DNA of 64,000 nt from Acidimicrobiaceae bacterium (GCA_027315005.1 DAHUZT010000088.1:1-64000); one strand, 5' to 3'. Positions 1 through 8,829 are shown, counted from the stretch's first letter. Numbers and translations: made by a program. Notes: a model not told the origin generated them from the letters alone.

Positions 1-155
1 CCAAAGAGGCTCTTGACGCCCCCCGCTCAGCCCGCCGCCTCTCGACGACGAACCGGGGCCTGCTACCGGGCTCTCCGGCGTTTACCCGGACGGGACTCTC
101 ACCCGCTGGGCTGATCCAGTTTTCAGGACGCAACATACCGCGACCGTAGGTCGCC
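1..155 (-). ncRNA. Possible 5' part of a group II intron or other structured RNA, cut by window edge
   Basis: Read on the minus strand, this stretch has no convincing coding frame but shows closely packed short stems and conserved-looking blocks such as GCGGGTGAGAGTCCCG and GAGCCCGGTAGCAGG. These resemble domain I segments of bacterial group II introns as I remember them. The rest, including any reverse transcriptase, would lie beyond the left edge. This is pattern recognition, not an alignment. A riboswitch or another structured RNA is possible. Confidence 0.3.
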
Positions 156-219
156 TCACCGCGGGTGGAACCGACCCGTCACGCGGGTGGCAAGCCAGGC
201 CGGAGGCCATCGGGCCGAG

Positions 220-675
220 TCAATCGCCCAGACCAGGGCCGACGCGGACGACGGGGTGCTGCTCGACGAAGTCCAGATGGAGCGTTCTGCTCGCGAACCG
301 CCAACCGCCGGGAGTCCGCAGGTACTCGTCGGCGTAGCGGATGAACCAGACGGTGTCCAAGACTCCGAACCCGTCCCCGGGGCCGACGTGGTGGGCGACA
401 CAGCGCACGGTGCCGGTCGCCCGTTCGGCTGCGATGGCGAACCGGTGGTCGGAGGTGTGGTGGAAGGTGACCAGGTAACGCCGCAAACCGTCGACCACCC
501 TCGCCAATTCGTCGTGGCCGGACCAGACGACGACCGGCCGGAGGTCATGCGGATAGTCGGGGACGACCAGCCGGCCTCCGTCTGCGAAGAGGGTGGCCAA
601 CGACGGTCCGTTTCGCTCGTCGACGAACGCGGCGTACGCCGCCGACACGTCACACAACTCCTGTTCGTCGCTCAT
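220..675 (-). CDS. SnoaL-like / NTF2-fold nuclear transport factor 2 family protein
   Basis: A 151-residue protein with the length and pattern of the SnoaL_4 group of NTF2-fold proteins: an N-terminal helix (AYAAFVDERNGPSLATLFAD), a central strand block ending in FHHTSDHRFAI, and a C-terminal WRFASRTLHLDF strand typical of the family. Members form a cone-shaped ligand pocket and act as isomerases, dehydratases or hydroxylases on small hydrophobic substrates. The actual substrate cannot be told here. Its ATG overlaps the stop of the upstream LLM oxidoreductase by 4 bp (ATGA), so the two genes are probably translated together and may work on the same substrate. Confidence 0.8.
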   Translation of the reverse strand: MSDEQELCDVSAAYAAFVDERNGPSLATLFADGGRLVVPDYPHDLRPVVVWSGHDELARVVDGLRRYLVTFHHTSDHRFAIAAERATGTVRCVAHHVGPGDGFGVLDTVWFIRYADEYLRTPGGWRFASRTLHLDFVEQHPVVRVGPGLGD

Positions 676-1565
676 CGAGGAGGCGCTCCAAGCCCGAAGC
701 GTACGGCGAAGGCGGATAGCTCATCTTGGACCCGGGAGAGATCGCTCGTCGGGGAGGGCGAGAGTACGAGCCTCCGGGCCCCGAGGGCATTGGCCTCCTC
801 CACCGTGGCTTCTGTCGTCGTCGGAAGGTAGCCCGAAAGGGTGAGCTCGACGGCGGAGTAGTCACGAGCGGCCGCCTCCGCCGCCGACCGGACGACCGCC
901 ATCCGACGGGCCACGTCCGACGGGGACAGCCCGAGAGGTTGGAATCCGTCCCCTGTCCGACCGGCCCGGCGAGCGGCCGCCTCGCTGTGACCACCGATGT
1001 GGATCGGGACGCCACCTGGACGGATCGGTTTGGGGAACGAATGGGCGCGTCGAAAGGACACGAACTCCCCATCGAACGCCGCTCCCTCCTCACCCGAATC
1101 CGCCCACAACCGGCGCATGGCGGTGATCGTCTCATCAGTTCTCCGTCCCCGTGTTCCCGGGTCGGCACCAGTGGCGACCAACTCCTCGGACATCCAACCG
1201 ACACCGGCGCACAGACGCATCCGGCCTCCGGACAAGACGTCGATCGTGGCCAGGCGCTTGGCCAACACGACCGCCTGGTGATTGGGAAGGATCAAAACCC
1301 CGGTGGCCAGCGTGATGCGGCTGGTGACGCCGGCCAGGAAGGCGAGGACGTCGAGCGGATCGGGAATCGGGCAGGTGTCGGGGATGGGCATCCTGCCCGA
1401 CGCAGCATACGGGTAGACCGACCGGTATCCGGAGATCACCACCGCGTGCTCGACCAACACCAACGATTCGAAGCCCAACGCCTCGGCGTGCCGGGCGAAC
1501 GCAGCCATCCATGCCGGATCGGAGCTGACCCCGGTGGTGACCGGAGGGATGATGCCGAAATCCAT
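672..1565 (-). CDS. LLM-class (luciferase-like, probably F420-dependent) oxidoreductase
   Basis: I place the start at the ATG of MDFGIIPPV, giving 297 residues, the usual length of the TIGR03619-type LLM proteins. The 385-residue ORF in the track runs on through a low-complexity heptamer repeat. The sequence shows the TIM-barrel pattern of bacterial luciferase relatives: an early VLVEHAVV strand, the block ITLATGVLILPNHQAVVLAKRLA split over two strands, GGRMRLCAGVGW, and the IHIGGHSEAAARRAGR phosphate-binding segment. Such enzymes use F420 or flavin to oxidise or reduce small organic substrates; which one applies here is inferred from the subgroup. It overlaps the downstream SnoaL-like gene by 4 bp. 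Confidence 0.85.
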   Translation of the reverse strand: MDFGIIPPVTTGVSSDPAWMAAFARHAEALGFESLVLVEHAVVISGYRSVYPYAASGRMPIPDTCPIPDPLDVLAFLAGVTSRITLATGVLILPNHQAVVLAKRLATIDVLSGGRMRLCAGVGWMSEELVATGADPGTRGRRTDETITAMRRLWADSGEEGAAFDGEFVSFRRAHSFPKPIRPGGVPIHIGGHSEAAARRAGRTGDGFQPLGLSPSDVARRMAVVRSAAEAAARDYSAVELTLSGYLPTTTEATVEEANALGARRLVLSPSPTSDLSRVQDELSAFAVRFGLGAPPR

Positions 1566-1640
1566 GTCCGGCCCACTTTCGTGATCAGGCCGTGGCCGGC
1601 ACCGAGCCGGGCGGGGGCGGGAGTCTTCTGCAGCGTGATG

Positions 1641-1675
1641 CGTTCTGCGTTCTGCGTTCTGCGTTCTGCGTTCTG
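1641..1675. repeat. Heptamer tandem repeat, 5 x CGTTCTG
   Basis: Five perfect copies of CGTTCTG lie in the 284-bp divergent gap between the LLM gene and the GT-C gene. The gap otherwise shows no gene. The repeat keeps upstream frames open on both strands, which explains the over-long ORFs in the track. Confidence 0.9.
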
Positions 1676-1849
1676 CGTCGACCGCCGAGCGTAGGAGCAG
1701 GGGAACCGGTCTGCCAGTGGGAACCGGCGTTCGCAGGGCCGCAGCGGACGGCGCGATGGGGACACGGTGGCACACGTGATGAGGGGGGATGGACGGGGAT
1801 GTCACCCGCAGGTAGGGCGCCACCGGCACACCGGACTGCTTGCTCTACC

Positions 1850-3466
1850 ATGCGGCCCATGCCCGGGGAGCCAACCCAACCGATCGACGACGTCCCCGCC
1901 CTCACCGGGGCCCTCCGAATCGCCGCAATCGCCGGTTTCTGCCTGGTCATGGCCGCCGCCATCGTCCTGCGATTCGTCACCAAGTCGGCCCTGTGGCTAG
2001 ACGAGGCGCTGACCGTAGACATCGCCCGACTTCCCCTCGCTCAGATCCCCGGGGCCCTGAAGCACGACGGCGCGCCGCCCCTGTACTACATCCTCCTCCA
2101 CTTCTGGATGAGACCCTTCGGGCAGTCGAACCTGGCCACCCGTTCGCTGGCGGGCATCTTCGGCGTCCTCTCCCTTGTGGTGGCCTACTTCGCCGGCAGG
2201 GAGTTCGCCGGCCGAACCGTGGCCTGGACAACCGTCGTTCTGGTGGCTAGCGCGCCATTCGCCGTCTACTACTCCACCGAAGCCCGGATGTACTCGCTGG
2301 TCATCCTCCTCTCGGGGTGTGGCATGGTGGCACTGCTACGGGCGACCCGTTCCCCTCGTCCTGCCAACCTGATCGCTCTGGCCGCCACCGTCGGCGCTTT
2401 GCTCTACTCGCAGTACTGGGCGCTCTACCTCGTTGCAGCCAGCGGTCTATGGCTGGCCATCCAGATGGCCCATCGCCGCTTCCGCTCACCTGATCCCGAG
2501 TCGTGGAAGAACCTGGCTCCCGCCTTCATCGCCATGGTGGTCGGATGCCTGACCTTCCTCCCCTGGGTGCCGACCTTCCTCTACCAGGCGGCCCATACCG
2601 GGACACCCTGGGCCATCCCCACCGGGTTCGGCTCCATCCTCAACATGGTGACCGGCTTCACCTTCAACCAGGGGACGACCTCGAACATCCCGACGGTCTG
2701 GGGCAGGGTACTGGTATTGGCCTACTTCGGGTTCTCCGGTCTGGCACTCTTCGGGATCGGGCGGAGCGCATGGATCGTGGAGATGGATTGGCGAACCCGA
2801 CCCCGGGCCAGGAGCACCAGTTTCGTGGTGGGGGTGACCCTCCTCCTCGCCATCATCGGCGGTGTGCTGGCTTCGAGTGCCTTCTCACCGCGCTACGCCT
2901 CGGTGATCTTCCTACCGCTGATCGCGCTGGTAGCACTGGGCACGACCCGGTTCCTCAACCCGACGGCCCGCCTGGCGATGGTGGTCATCACCGTGGCCGC
3001 CGGACTGTATGGCTCTGTCCAGAACGTGAACACCCAGCGGACCCAGGCCACCGACGTCGCCGCCGTGCTGAACACCGAGGCCCGGCCCGGTGACATCGTT
3101 GCTCTGTGCCCGGACCAGCTCGGACCGTCGGTCTACCGTCTGACCAAGCCGAGCAGGCGCCTCGACATGATCACCTTTCCGAGGGGGATCGGTCCTGCCA
3201 TTGTGGACTGGGTGGACTACGCCAAGGTGGTGAGGGCCGCCAACCCGATCACGTTCGCTCAACACCTGGTCGAGCAGGCCGGAGCCCACCGTCACATCTG
3301 GGTGGTCTGGGAACCCAACTACCAGACCTTCGGAACCAAGTGCGAGACCCTGCTCTCGGCGATCCAAGAGCATCCCGGGACGGTGACCCGGAATTGGGTC
3401 ACCAGCTCGGTCAACCAATTCTACGAGCCGATGAACCTGACCGAGGTCACTGCTCCTGGTCCCTGA
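1850..3466 (+). CDS. GT-C family glycosyltransferase (GT39/ArnT-like integral membrane protein)
   Basis: A protein of about 538 residues with roughly ten or more hydrophobic segments. After the first membrane helix comes the acidic GT-C signature SALWLDEALTVD, followed by HDGAPPLYYILLHFW and a STEARMYSL segment, as in ArnT/PMT-type lipid-linked sugar transferases (COG5305/COG1807). It probably moves a sugar from a polyprenyl-phosphate donor onto a cell-surface acceptor at the outer face of the membrane. ATG 1850 and ATG 1859 are equally plausible starts; neither has a good Shine-Dalgarno. The ORF upstream of them is low-complexity. Acceptor and sugar are unknown. Confidence 0.85.
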   Translation: MRPMPGEPTQPIDDVPALTGALRIAAIAGFCLVMAAAIVLRFVTKSALWLDEALTVDIARLPLAQIPGALKHDGAPPLYYILLHFWMRPFGQSNLATRSLAGIFGVLSLVVAYFAGREFAGRTVAWTTVVLVASAPFAVYYSTEARMYSLVILLSGCGMVALLRATRSPRPANLIALAATVGALLYSQYWALYLVAASGLWLAIQMAHRRFRSPDPESWKNLAPAFIAMVVGCLTFLPWVPTFLYQAAHTGTPWAIPTGFGSILNMVTGFTFNQGTTSNIPTVWGRVLVLAYFGFSGLALFGIGRSAWIVEMDWRTRPRARSTSFVVGVTLLLAIIGGVLASSAFSPRYASVIFLPLIALVALGTTRFLNPTARLAMVVITVAAGLYGSVQNVNTQRTQATDVAAVLNTEARPGDIVALCPDQLGPSVYRLTKPSRRLDMITFPRGIGPAIVDWVDYAKVVRAANPITFAQHLVEQAGAHRHIWVVWEPNYQTFGTKCETLLSAIQEHPGTVTRNWVTSSVNQFYEPMNLTEVTAPGP

Positions 3467-3601
3467 AAACGGCCCGGTGGGACCAGGCACGTCAGCGGCC
3501 TCCCAGCACTGGCGACCCCAGACCGTCGCGGAGACCTGCCCGAACGTGGCGGTTGCGCCGTCAAGCAGCTGTCCGTGCTGTGCTACATCCCGATCGCGGC
3601 A

Positions 3602-3629
3602 GCCCGGGACGCAGGTCGTCGTCCCGGGC
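3602..3629. terminator. Hairpin between convergent GT-C gene and recA
   Basis: A 10-bp perfect stem (GCCCGGGACG / CGTCCCGGGC) with an 8-nt loop sits in the 329-bp gap between two convergent genes. There is no T-tract, so an intrinsic terminator is only a candidate. Near-duplicate TTCAGTCACGT blocks lie nearby (about 3727 and 3744). I see no gene in this gap. Confidence 0.5.
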
Positions 3630-3795
3630 CGGCGATCGTCGCGGTTGCCACCCGATCCGGATGGGAACCCCCGGAACTCTTCGGCACGAAGGAACGCCGA
3701 CTTCAGTCGGCCGCTGCCGTCGTCGCTTCAGTCACGTCGTCGATTCAGTCACGTGGTCGGGCTGCCCGTGCGGGATCGACCGGTCGGGGCTGCAG

Positions 3796-4854
3796 TCAAT
3801 CGAGGGAGATGGGCTGGTTGTCCAGATCACCGGAAGGAGCCTCCAAGCCTCCGGACTCCGCCTTGGCCAGGTTCTGGGCAGTCAGGTGCTCGCGGATGCG
3901 TTCGTCGATCTCGGCCATGAGCTGAGGGCTCTCGGTGAGGAACGTCTTCACGTTCTCCCGTCCCTGGCCGAGCTGCTCGCCCTCGTAGGTGAACCAGGCG
4001 CCCGACTTCTTGATGAATCCGAGCTCCACGCCCACATCCAGCAGCGAACCCTCTCGGCTGATGCCCTTCCCGAAGGCGATGTCGAACTCGGCCTGCTTGA
4101 ACGGGGGGGAGCACTTGTTCTTCACGACCTTGACCCGGGTCCGATTACCCACCTGGTCGGCACCATCCTTGATCGTCTCGATCCGGCGGATGTCGAGCCG
4201 GATCGACGAGTAGAACTTGAGGGCCCGCCCCCCCGGAGTCACCTCGGGTGATCCGTACATGACGCCGATCTTCTCCCGGAGCTGGTTGATGAACACGGCG
4301 ATGGTCCGGGACTTGGACAGGGTGCCGGTCAGCTTGCGGAGCGCTTGGGACATCAGGCGGGCCTGGAGGCCGACGTGGGAGTCACCCATCTCCCCTTCGA
4401 TCTCAGCCCGGGGGGTCAAGGCGGCCACCGAGTCGATGACCAGGACGTCGAGAGCCCCCGATCGGATCAGCATGTCGGAGATCTCCAGGGCCTGCTCACC
4501 GGTATCGGGTTGGGAGATCAGCAGGTCGTCGATGTTGACCCCGATGGCCTTGGCATAGACCGGGTCCATCGCGTGCTCGGCATCCACGTAGGCGCAGATG
4601 CCGCCGTTGCGCTGGGCCTCGGCCACCACGTGCATGGCGAGGGTCGACTTTCCCGACGACTCGGGCCCGAAGATCTCCACGATGCGTCCCCGCGGCAGGC
4701 CCCCGATACCGAGTGCCAGATCGAGGGCCAGGGCCCCGGTGGGAATGGCCTCGATGTTCATGTCGAGGTTCTCACCCATCCGCATGATCGACCCCTTGCC
4801 GAACTGCTTCTCGATCTGCCCAAGGGCCATGTCGAGTGCCTTGTCACGTTCCAT
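3796..4854 (-). CDS. recA: Recombinase RecA
   Basis: Full-length RecA of 352 residues. Walker [10 protein letters not shown] sits near residues 63-71, and the MAW-type block [15 protein letters not shown] and the L1/L2 DNA-binding loops (around [20 protein letters not shown] and [14 protein letters not shown]) are intact. It forms ATP-dependent filaments on single-stranded DNA for homologous recombination and triggers LexA self-cleavage. I choose the ATG of MERDKAL because GGAGAG lies about 10 bp upstream; the track ORF adds nine residues. An actinobacterial LexA box lies about 140 bp upstream. No recX follows; the gene runs into a convergent neighbour. Confidence 0.99.
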   Translation of the reverse strand: MERDKALDMALGQIEKQFGKGSIMRMGENLDMNIEAIPTGALALDLALGIGGLPRGRIVEIFGPESSGKSTLAMHVVAEAQRNGGICAYVDAEHAMDPVYAKAIGVNIDDLLISQPDTGEQALEISDMLIRSGALDVLVIDSVAALTPRAEIEGEMGDSHVGLQARLMSQALRKLTGTLSKSRTIAVFINQLREKIGVMYGSPEVTPGGRALKFYSSIRLDIRRIETIKDGADQVGNRTRVKVVKNKCSPPFKQAEFDIAFGKGISREGSLLDVGVELGFIKKSGAWFTYEGEQLGQGRENVKTFLTESPQLMAEIDERIREHLTAQNLAKAESGGLEAPSGDLDNQPISLD

Positions 4855-4992
4855 GTTCGCTTGCTCTCCTCGCTGCTTCACTCACCTGATCGTGACCACC
4901 CTACGGAGCGGGTGCGACAAGCGATCGACGACCCTCGCCCACACGCGCAGACGCCCCTTCGGGGCTCCGCTCTGCCGGAGGCAATCTAGACC

Positions 4993-5006
4993 CGAACGCA
5001 TGTTCG
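4993..5006. promoter_or_regulatory. SOS (LexA) box upstream of recA
   Basis: CGAACGCATGTTCG matches the actinobacterial LexA operator CGAAC-N4-GTTCG exactly and lies about 140 bp 5' of the recA start codon. With the next base on the minus strand it reads TCGAAC-N4-GTTCG. It is the expected site for DNA-damage control of recA. Confidence 0.9.
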
Positions 5007-5067
5007 ATGGTGGATGGCTCGATGGCCGCGGGTGACGACCCGCTCGGTATCGGCTGCGGCGAGCACC

Positions 5068-6144
5068 TCAGCGGGTGACGAGCCCCCGCCCGGTGACCGT
5101 TGGGAGGTCCAGCGCGGTGACCAGTCCGGCCGGGCTCTCGACCACAGCGGGTATCGCATTGACCAGACGCATGGCGGTTGCCTTCAGCCCCGCCGTGTTG
5201 TGGTCGCCGTCTCCTCCGAGCAGCTGCAGGTCGAGCGTGTAGTTGGGTTCGCCGGCGATCTGCACCCGGTAGCAGCCCTTCCCGGCCGGCTGGGGCCAGT
5301 CGGGACCGAGGTCGTCATGGATGCGGGTGACGTGCTCGAGCACGATGAGCGCCGCGCCCTCTCGCATACCCCGGAGTTCGAAGTGAAGAGCGGCTGCCGT
5401 GCCGGCTTCGATGGTGCCGGCATCGACGTCGAACGTCTCGCGGGCGGGAAGCCGTTCGTACCACTCCTCGATGGAGTCGAGCTCGACCCCGAGACCGGCG
5501 GCCAGCTGACGGACCACACTCCCCCAGGCCATGGTCAGCACGCCGGGCTGGAGGATCATGGGGAGCTCGTCGAGCGGGCGGCCGAATCCCATGATGTCGA
5601 AGATCACCATGGGCTGGTCGTACGTGCCGTAGTTGAGAACCTCGGACACCCGGATCTCGTCGATCCGCTCGCTCACCCCGGTCAGGACCAGTGGCAGGAC
5701 ATCGTTCGCGAACCCGGGGTCGACTCCGTTCACGAACAGGGAGACTCCTCCCTCTCGGGCGGCCTCGATGGTCGGGTCGATCATCGAGGCGTCGGCCACT
5801 CCGAAGGGGTACTGGAGGAAGACGGGCCCACTGGAGACCACGTTGATCCCGGCGCGGAGCATCCGCTGGATGTCCTCGAGTGCTTCGAAGAGCCGGTGAT
5901 CGGCCATGGCGGTGTGGACGATCGCGTCGGGCCCGAGCGCGAACAGGGCATCAGCGTCGTCGGTGGCGGCGATTCCGAGGGTACGACCGAGGTGCGCCAA
6001 CTGCCCCGCGTCCCTGCCCACCTTGTCGGGATTGGAGACCCACAGCCCGACCAGTTCGAGGTCGGGACGGGCGTCGATCCCCGCGATGGCGTGCGCTCCG
6101 ACGTTGCCGGTGCTCCAGGCGACGACTCGGTAGGTCTTTTCCAT
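5068..6144 (-). CDS. Dihydrodipicolinate-reductase-like NAD(P)-dependent dehydrogenase
   Basis: A 358-residue protein beginning with a Rossmann dinucleotide site (YRVVAWSTGNVGAHAI). This N-terminal domain is like DapB and is followed by a long C-terminal domain, the arrangement of 2,4-diaminopentanoate dehydrogenase-type proteins that are common and uncharacterised in mycobacteria and relatives. Those dehydrogenases act on amino or keto groups of small molecules, but the role here is unknown. It is not the lysine-pathway DapB, which is about 100 residues shorter. It follows the lumazine synthase gene on the same strand after a GTGG-rich 114-bp spacer. Confidence 0.8.
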   Translation of the reverse strand: MEKTYRVVAWSTGNVGAHAIAGIDARPDLELVGLWVSNPDKVGRDAGQLAHLGRTLGIAATDDADALFALGPDAIVHTAMADHRLFEALEDIQRMLRAGINVVSSGPVFLQYPFGVADASMIDPTIEAAREGGVSLFVNGVDPGFANDVLPLVLTGVSERIDEIRVSEVLNYGTYDQPMVIFDIMGFGRPLDELPMILQPGVLTMAWGSVVRQLAAGLGVELDSIEEWYERLPARETFDVDAGTIEAGTAAALHFELRGMREGAALIVLEHVTRIHDDLGPDWPQPAGKGCYRVQIAGEPNYTLDLQLLGGDGDHNTAGLKATAMRLVNAIPAVVESPAGLVTALDLPTVTGRGLVTR

Positions 6145-6203
6145 GGGGTGCTCCTTGCGGACGGGGTCCGGTACTCGGAACGTCGCTCCTCCCGGACCGG
6201 GAC

Positions 6204-6238
6204 GTGGTGGTCGTGGTGGTCGTGGTGGTGGTGGTGGG
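6204..6238. repeat. GTGGTGGTC/GTG low-complexity tract
   Basis: A run built of GTGGTGGTC and GTG units in the short gap between the lumazine synthase stop and the start of the DapB-like gene. On the transcribed (minus) strand it is CCACCACC-rich. Confidence 0.7.
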
Positions 6239-6258
6239 ATGCACGTGGCCGGCGGTGG

Positions 6259-6744
6259 TCAACCAGGCGTGCGGGCGATGGCATCGAGGCTCTCGATGGT
6301 CTGGACGCAGGCCCGGGCCGCCTCGCGCCCCTTGACCGACAAGTGATCGGCGAAGAAGGCGATGTGCGTCTCGTGCTCGTGAAAGTGGTGCGGGGTCAGT
6401 ACCGCCGAGATCACCGGAACACCGGTATCGAGTTGGACGCGCATGAGCCCGTCGACAACGGCTCGGGCCACGAACTCGTGGCGATAGACGCCTCCATCGA
6501 CCACGAGACCGGCAGCGACCACGGCGGCATACCGGCCGCTTCCGGCGAGGTGCTGTGCGTGGAGAGGGATCTCGAAGGCGCCAGGGACCCGATAGTGGTC
6601 GATCCAGCCTCCGTCCAGTCCGAGGAGCGACGACTCCTCGTCGAACGCGCGTCGAGCACATTCGACGGTCTCCTCGTGCCACGACGCCCGGATGAATGCC
6701 ACCCGGTACCGGTGAACTCCAACCCCCCCGTGGCGCTCCGCCAT
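6259..6744 (-). CDS. ribH: 6,7-dimethyl-8-ribityllumazine synthase, type II-like
   Basis: A 161-residue lumazine synthase. It has the substrate block VPGAFEIP, the general-base histidine region GVYRHEFVARAVVDGLMRVQL and TGVPVISAVLT. The tail HFHEHETHIAFFADHLSVKGREAA resembles type II (decameric, RibH2-like) enzymes. The family condenses 5-amino-6-ribitylamino-uracil with 3,4-dihydroxy-2-butanone 4-phosphate in riboflavin synthesis. Start ATG 6744 is fixed by GGGGAGG six bases upstream. No other riboflavin gene is nearby, so it is an orphan copy. It is divergent from a TetR regulator with a strong palindrome between, suggesting regulated rather than housekeeping use. Confidence 0.88.
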   Translation of the reverse strand: MAERHGGVGVHRYRVAFIRASWHEETVECARRAFDEESSLLGLDGGWIDHYRVPGAFEIPLHAQHLAGSGRYAAVVAAGLVVDGGVYRHEFVARAVVDGLMRVQLDTGVPVISAVLTPHHFHEHETHIAFFADHLSVKGREAARACVQTIESLDAIARTPG

Positions 6745-6838
6745 GCTCGGCCTCCCCGCTGATCGCCGCAGTCCCATGCCGGACACTGCTGCCGGACACT
6801 GCTGCCGACCGGCAGATGACCGGCAGATGACCGGCCAA

Positions 6839-6863
6839 CATACTAGAATAATATTCTAGTATG
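6839..6863. promoter_or_regulatory. 25-bp perfect palindrome, probable TetR operator
   Basis: Two 12-bp arms (CATACTAGAATA and its exact complement) flank one central A. The block is AT-rich in very GC-rich surroundings and lies in the divergent gap between ribH (-) and the TetR gene (+). Autoregulation with control of ribH is the simplest reading. Confidence 0.75.
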
Positions 6864-6963
6864 CGCTCTTGGCGGCATCTTCTTGACCAGCGTGTCCCGC
6901 TACCCGGCGTCGGTACCGATGCCGGGTAGCGCGTGATCTCTTCAGAACGGAGTCCCAGCTGGC

Positions 6964-7596
6964 GTGTCCAGTGCACGAAACGGAACGGTCACCGAGGCCG
7001 GGGAGCAACGGCGGACCCAGATCCTCGAGGCGGCCCTGCGATGCTTCGACCGGCACGGGGTGAGCGCCACCACCATCGAGGACATCCGGACCGAGTCGGG
7101 AGCCAGCATCGGCAGCATCTACCACCATCTCGGGGGCAAGGACGACATCATCACGGAGCTCTACGTCGAAGCCGTGTCCGCCTACCGGCTGGGCATGCTC
7201 ACCGCTCTCGGCTCCGATCTGCTCCCATCGGTCGCCGTGCGGGCGGCGGTCGACTTCCACGTCGGATGGATCGAGGCCCATCGCTCGCTGGCCCGACTGA
7301 CGTTGCGGTGGGACCAGTCCGAGCTCACTCCGACCGGTCAACGTCAGCTTGCCAGCGAAGCCAAGCGGTTCGATCGGGGGCTCGAGGTATGGCACCACCA
7401 GGGAGTCGACACGGGGATGTTGCGACCGATGGCCCGCGAAGTCTTCGCCGCCCAGCTGCTTGGACCCCTGCTGGAGTACGCTCGGCGCCTGGCGAACGGC
7501 ATGGCCACCGTTCCGATCAATGATGCCGCCGCCGCCCTGGCTGACGGGCTGTGCCGGTCCCTCCTCGCCGACAGCGCCGAGCCCGCGCCCACCTGA
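6964..7596 (+). CDS. TetR/AcrR family transcriptional regulator
   Basis: A 210-residue protein with a canonical N-terminal TetR helix-turn-helix, about residues 14-60: RRTQILEAALRCFDRHG, then TTIEDIRTESGASIGSIYHHLGGKDDI. The C-terminal ligand domain is unassigned, as usual. The start is GTG 6964, with ACGGAG about 10 bases upstream. It probably represses itself and the divergent ribH by binding the 25-bp palindrome, released by an unknown small ligand. Confidence 0.92.
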   Translation: MSSARNGTVTEAGEQRRTQILEAALRCFDRHGVSATTIEDIRTESGASIGSIYHHLGGKDDIITELYVEAVSAYRLGMLTALGSDLLPSVAVRAAVDFHVGWIEAHRSLARLTLRWDQSELTPTGQRQLASEAKRFDRGLEVWHHQGVDTGMLRPMAREVFAAQLLGPLLEYARRLANGMATVPINDAAAALADGLCRSLLADSAEPAPT

Positions 7597-7678
7597 CCGT
7601 CCGGTCCGGGCGTCGCGTCGATCGGGACATGCCGGGATCACCCAGCCGGCCTGGTCAGCAAGGTAACCTGCCCGTCCA

Positions 7679-8824
7679 GTGTCCGAGCAACCCCCTCCGA
7701 ACGGCAGCGCTTCACGCGCATCGAGACGGGATCGCCGCACCCAATCCAAGAAGCGGACGCGCCGGGTTTCGTGGTACGTGATCAGTGCTGTCGCCGTCCT
7801 CATCGTCGGCGTCGTCGCCGCGGGCCTGCTCGGCGGCAGGAAGCAGGCCAACGCGGCCAAGGTGGCGCCACGCCCGGTTCCCACGACCGCGCCGCGTGCG
7901 ACCTGCCCACTGACCGGAGCACCGGCACCGGGAGGGGTCGTTCCCAACCGGCCCGCCCTCGGGATCAAGATCGGCAACTACCCCGCCGACCGGCCGTCGG
8001 CGGGGCTCAACCAAGCCGACATCGTCTTCGAGGAGCCCGTGGAGGGGACCATCACCCGCCTGGTAGCCATCTACCAGTGCGAGGCGCCCGCCCTCGTCGG
8101 AGACCTCCGTTCGGCCCGTCAGCCCGACCAGGCCATTCTGTCGCAACTGTCGCACCCCATCTTCGTGCACGCCGGCGGCATCAACCCGGTGTTGGCGATC
8201 ATCGCCGCGTCCCCGTTGACCGATGAGAACGTCATCGACGGCAATGGATCGGACCTGATCAACCCTCCGGGCCGGGTCGCCCCTTACTCCACCTTCGTGA
8301 ACACCACGACGATGTGGGGGCTCGACGCCGCCGATACGAGCCCTCCGGCACCGATCTTCCAGTATTCGGCATCCCTCCCGCCCGGCTCGGTGCCGGGCTC
8401 GGGGGCGAGCGTGGCCATCCCGTTCTCCTCCTACTCGGACGTGACGTGGAGGTGGGATGCTCAGACCGGTGCCTACCTCCGGTTCTACTCGGGACAACCT
8501 GACATCCTCGTCGACGGGACCCAGACCCAGGCCACCAATGTCGTCATCATGACCGTACAGACGACCATCGGACCGTGGTACGAGAACACCCAGGGTGGGC
8601 GCGAGGTCGAGGTCACCTACGCCGGGACGGGACCCTTGGTCGTGATGCGGAACGGCGTGGCCATCACCGGCACCTGGGCGAGATCGAGCCTGACCCAGCC
8701 GGCCACCCTGACCGCCTCGAACGGCAAGCCGATCACGCTCCAACCGGGAAACACGTGGGAAGAGCTGGTCCCGGCCGGCATACCGGTGACGACGACACCG
8801 GCGACGACCGCCACCCCCCCCTGA
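7679..8824 (+). CDS. DUF3048 domain-containing membrane-anchored protein (YerB-like)
   Basis: A 381-residue protein with a basic N-terminus, one membrane helix (about residues 32-52: VISAVAVLIVGVVAAGLLGG), a proline/threonine linker and then the DUF3048 core. Recognisable family blocks are the opening CPLTGAP, RPALGIKIGNYPADRPSAGLNQADIVFEEPVEGTITR in pieces, and LVGDLRSARQPD. YerB-like proteins face the outside of the cell and their function is unknown; some work links relatives to cell-wall or spore-associated proteins. The C-terminus is a TTTPATTATPP tail. It starts with GTG 7679. Confidence 0.85.
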   Translation: MSEQPPPNGSASRASRRDRRTQSKKRTRRVSWYVISAVAVLIVGVVAAGLLGGRKQANAAKVAPRPVPTTAPRATCPLTGAPAPGGVVPNRPALGIKIGNYPADRPSAGLNQADIVFEEPVEGTITRLVAIYQCEAPALVGDLRSARQPDQAILSQLSHPIFVHAGGINPVLAIIAASPLTDENVIDGNGSDLINPPGRVAPYSTFVNTTTMWGLDAADTSPPAPIFQYSASLPPGSVPGSGASVAIPFSSYSDVTWRWDAQTGAYLRFYSGQPDILVDGTQTQATNVVIMTVQTTIGPWYENTQGGREVEVTYAGTGPLVVMRNGVAITGTWARSSLTQPATLTASNGKPITLQPGNTWEELVPAGIPVTTTPATTATPP

Positions 8825-8829
8825 ACATC

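Noticed and set aside
1-155. Cobalamin riboswitch
   Set aside because: GGTGAGAGTCC looks like one box, but the other conserved boxes are not in order and no cobalamin gene follows.
5014-6762. 582-residue plus-strand ORF
   Set aside because: It is antisense to the DapB-like and ribH genes, which have strong motifs; its composition (His/Gly/Asp/Arg-rich) is that of a high-GC shadow frame.
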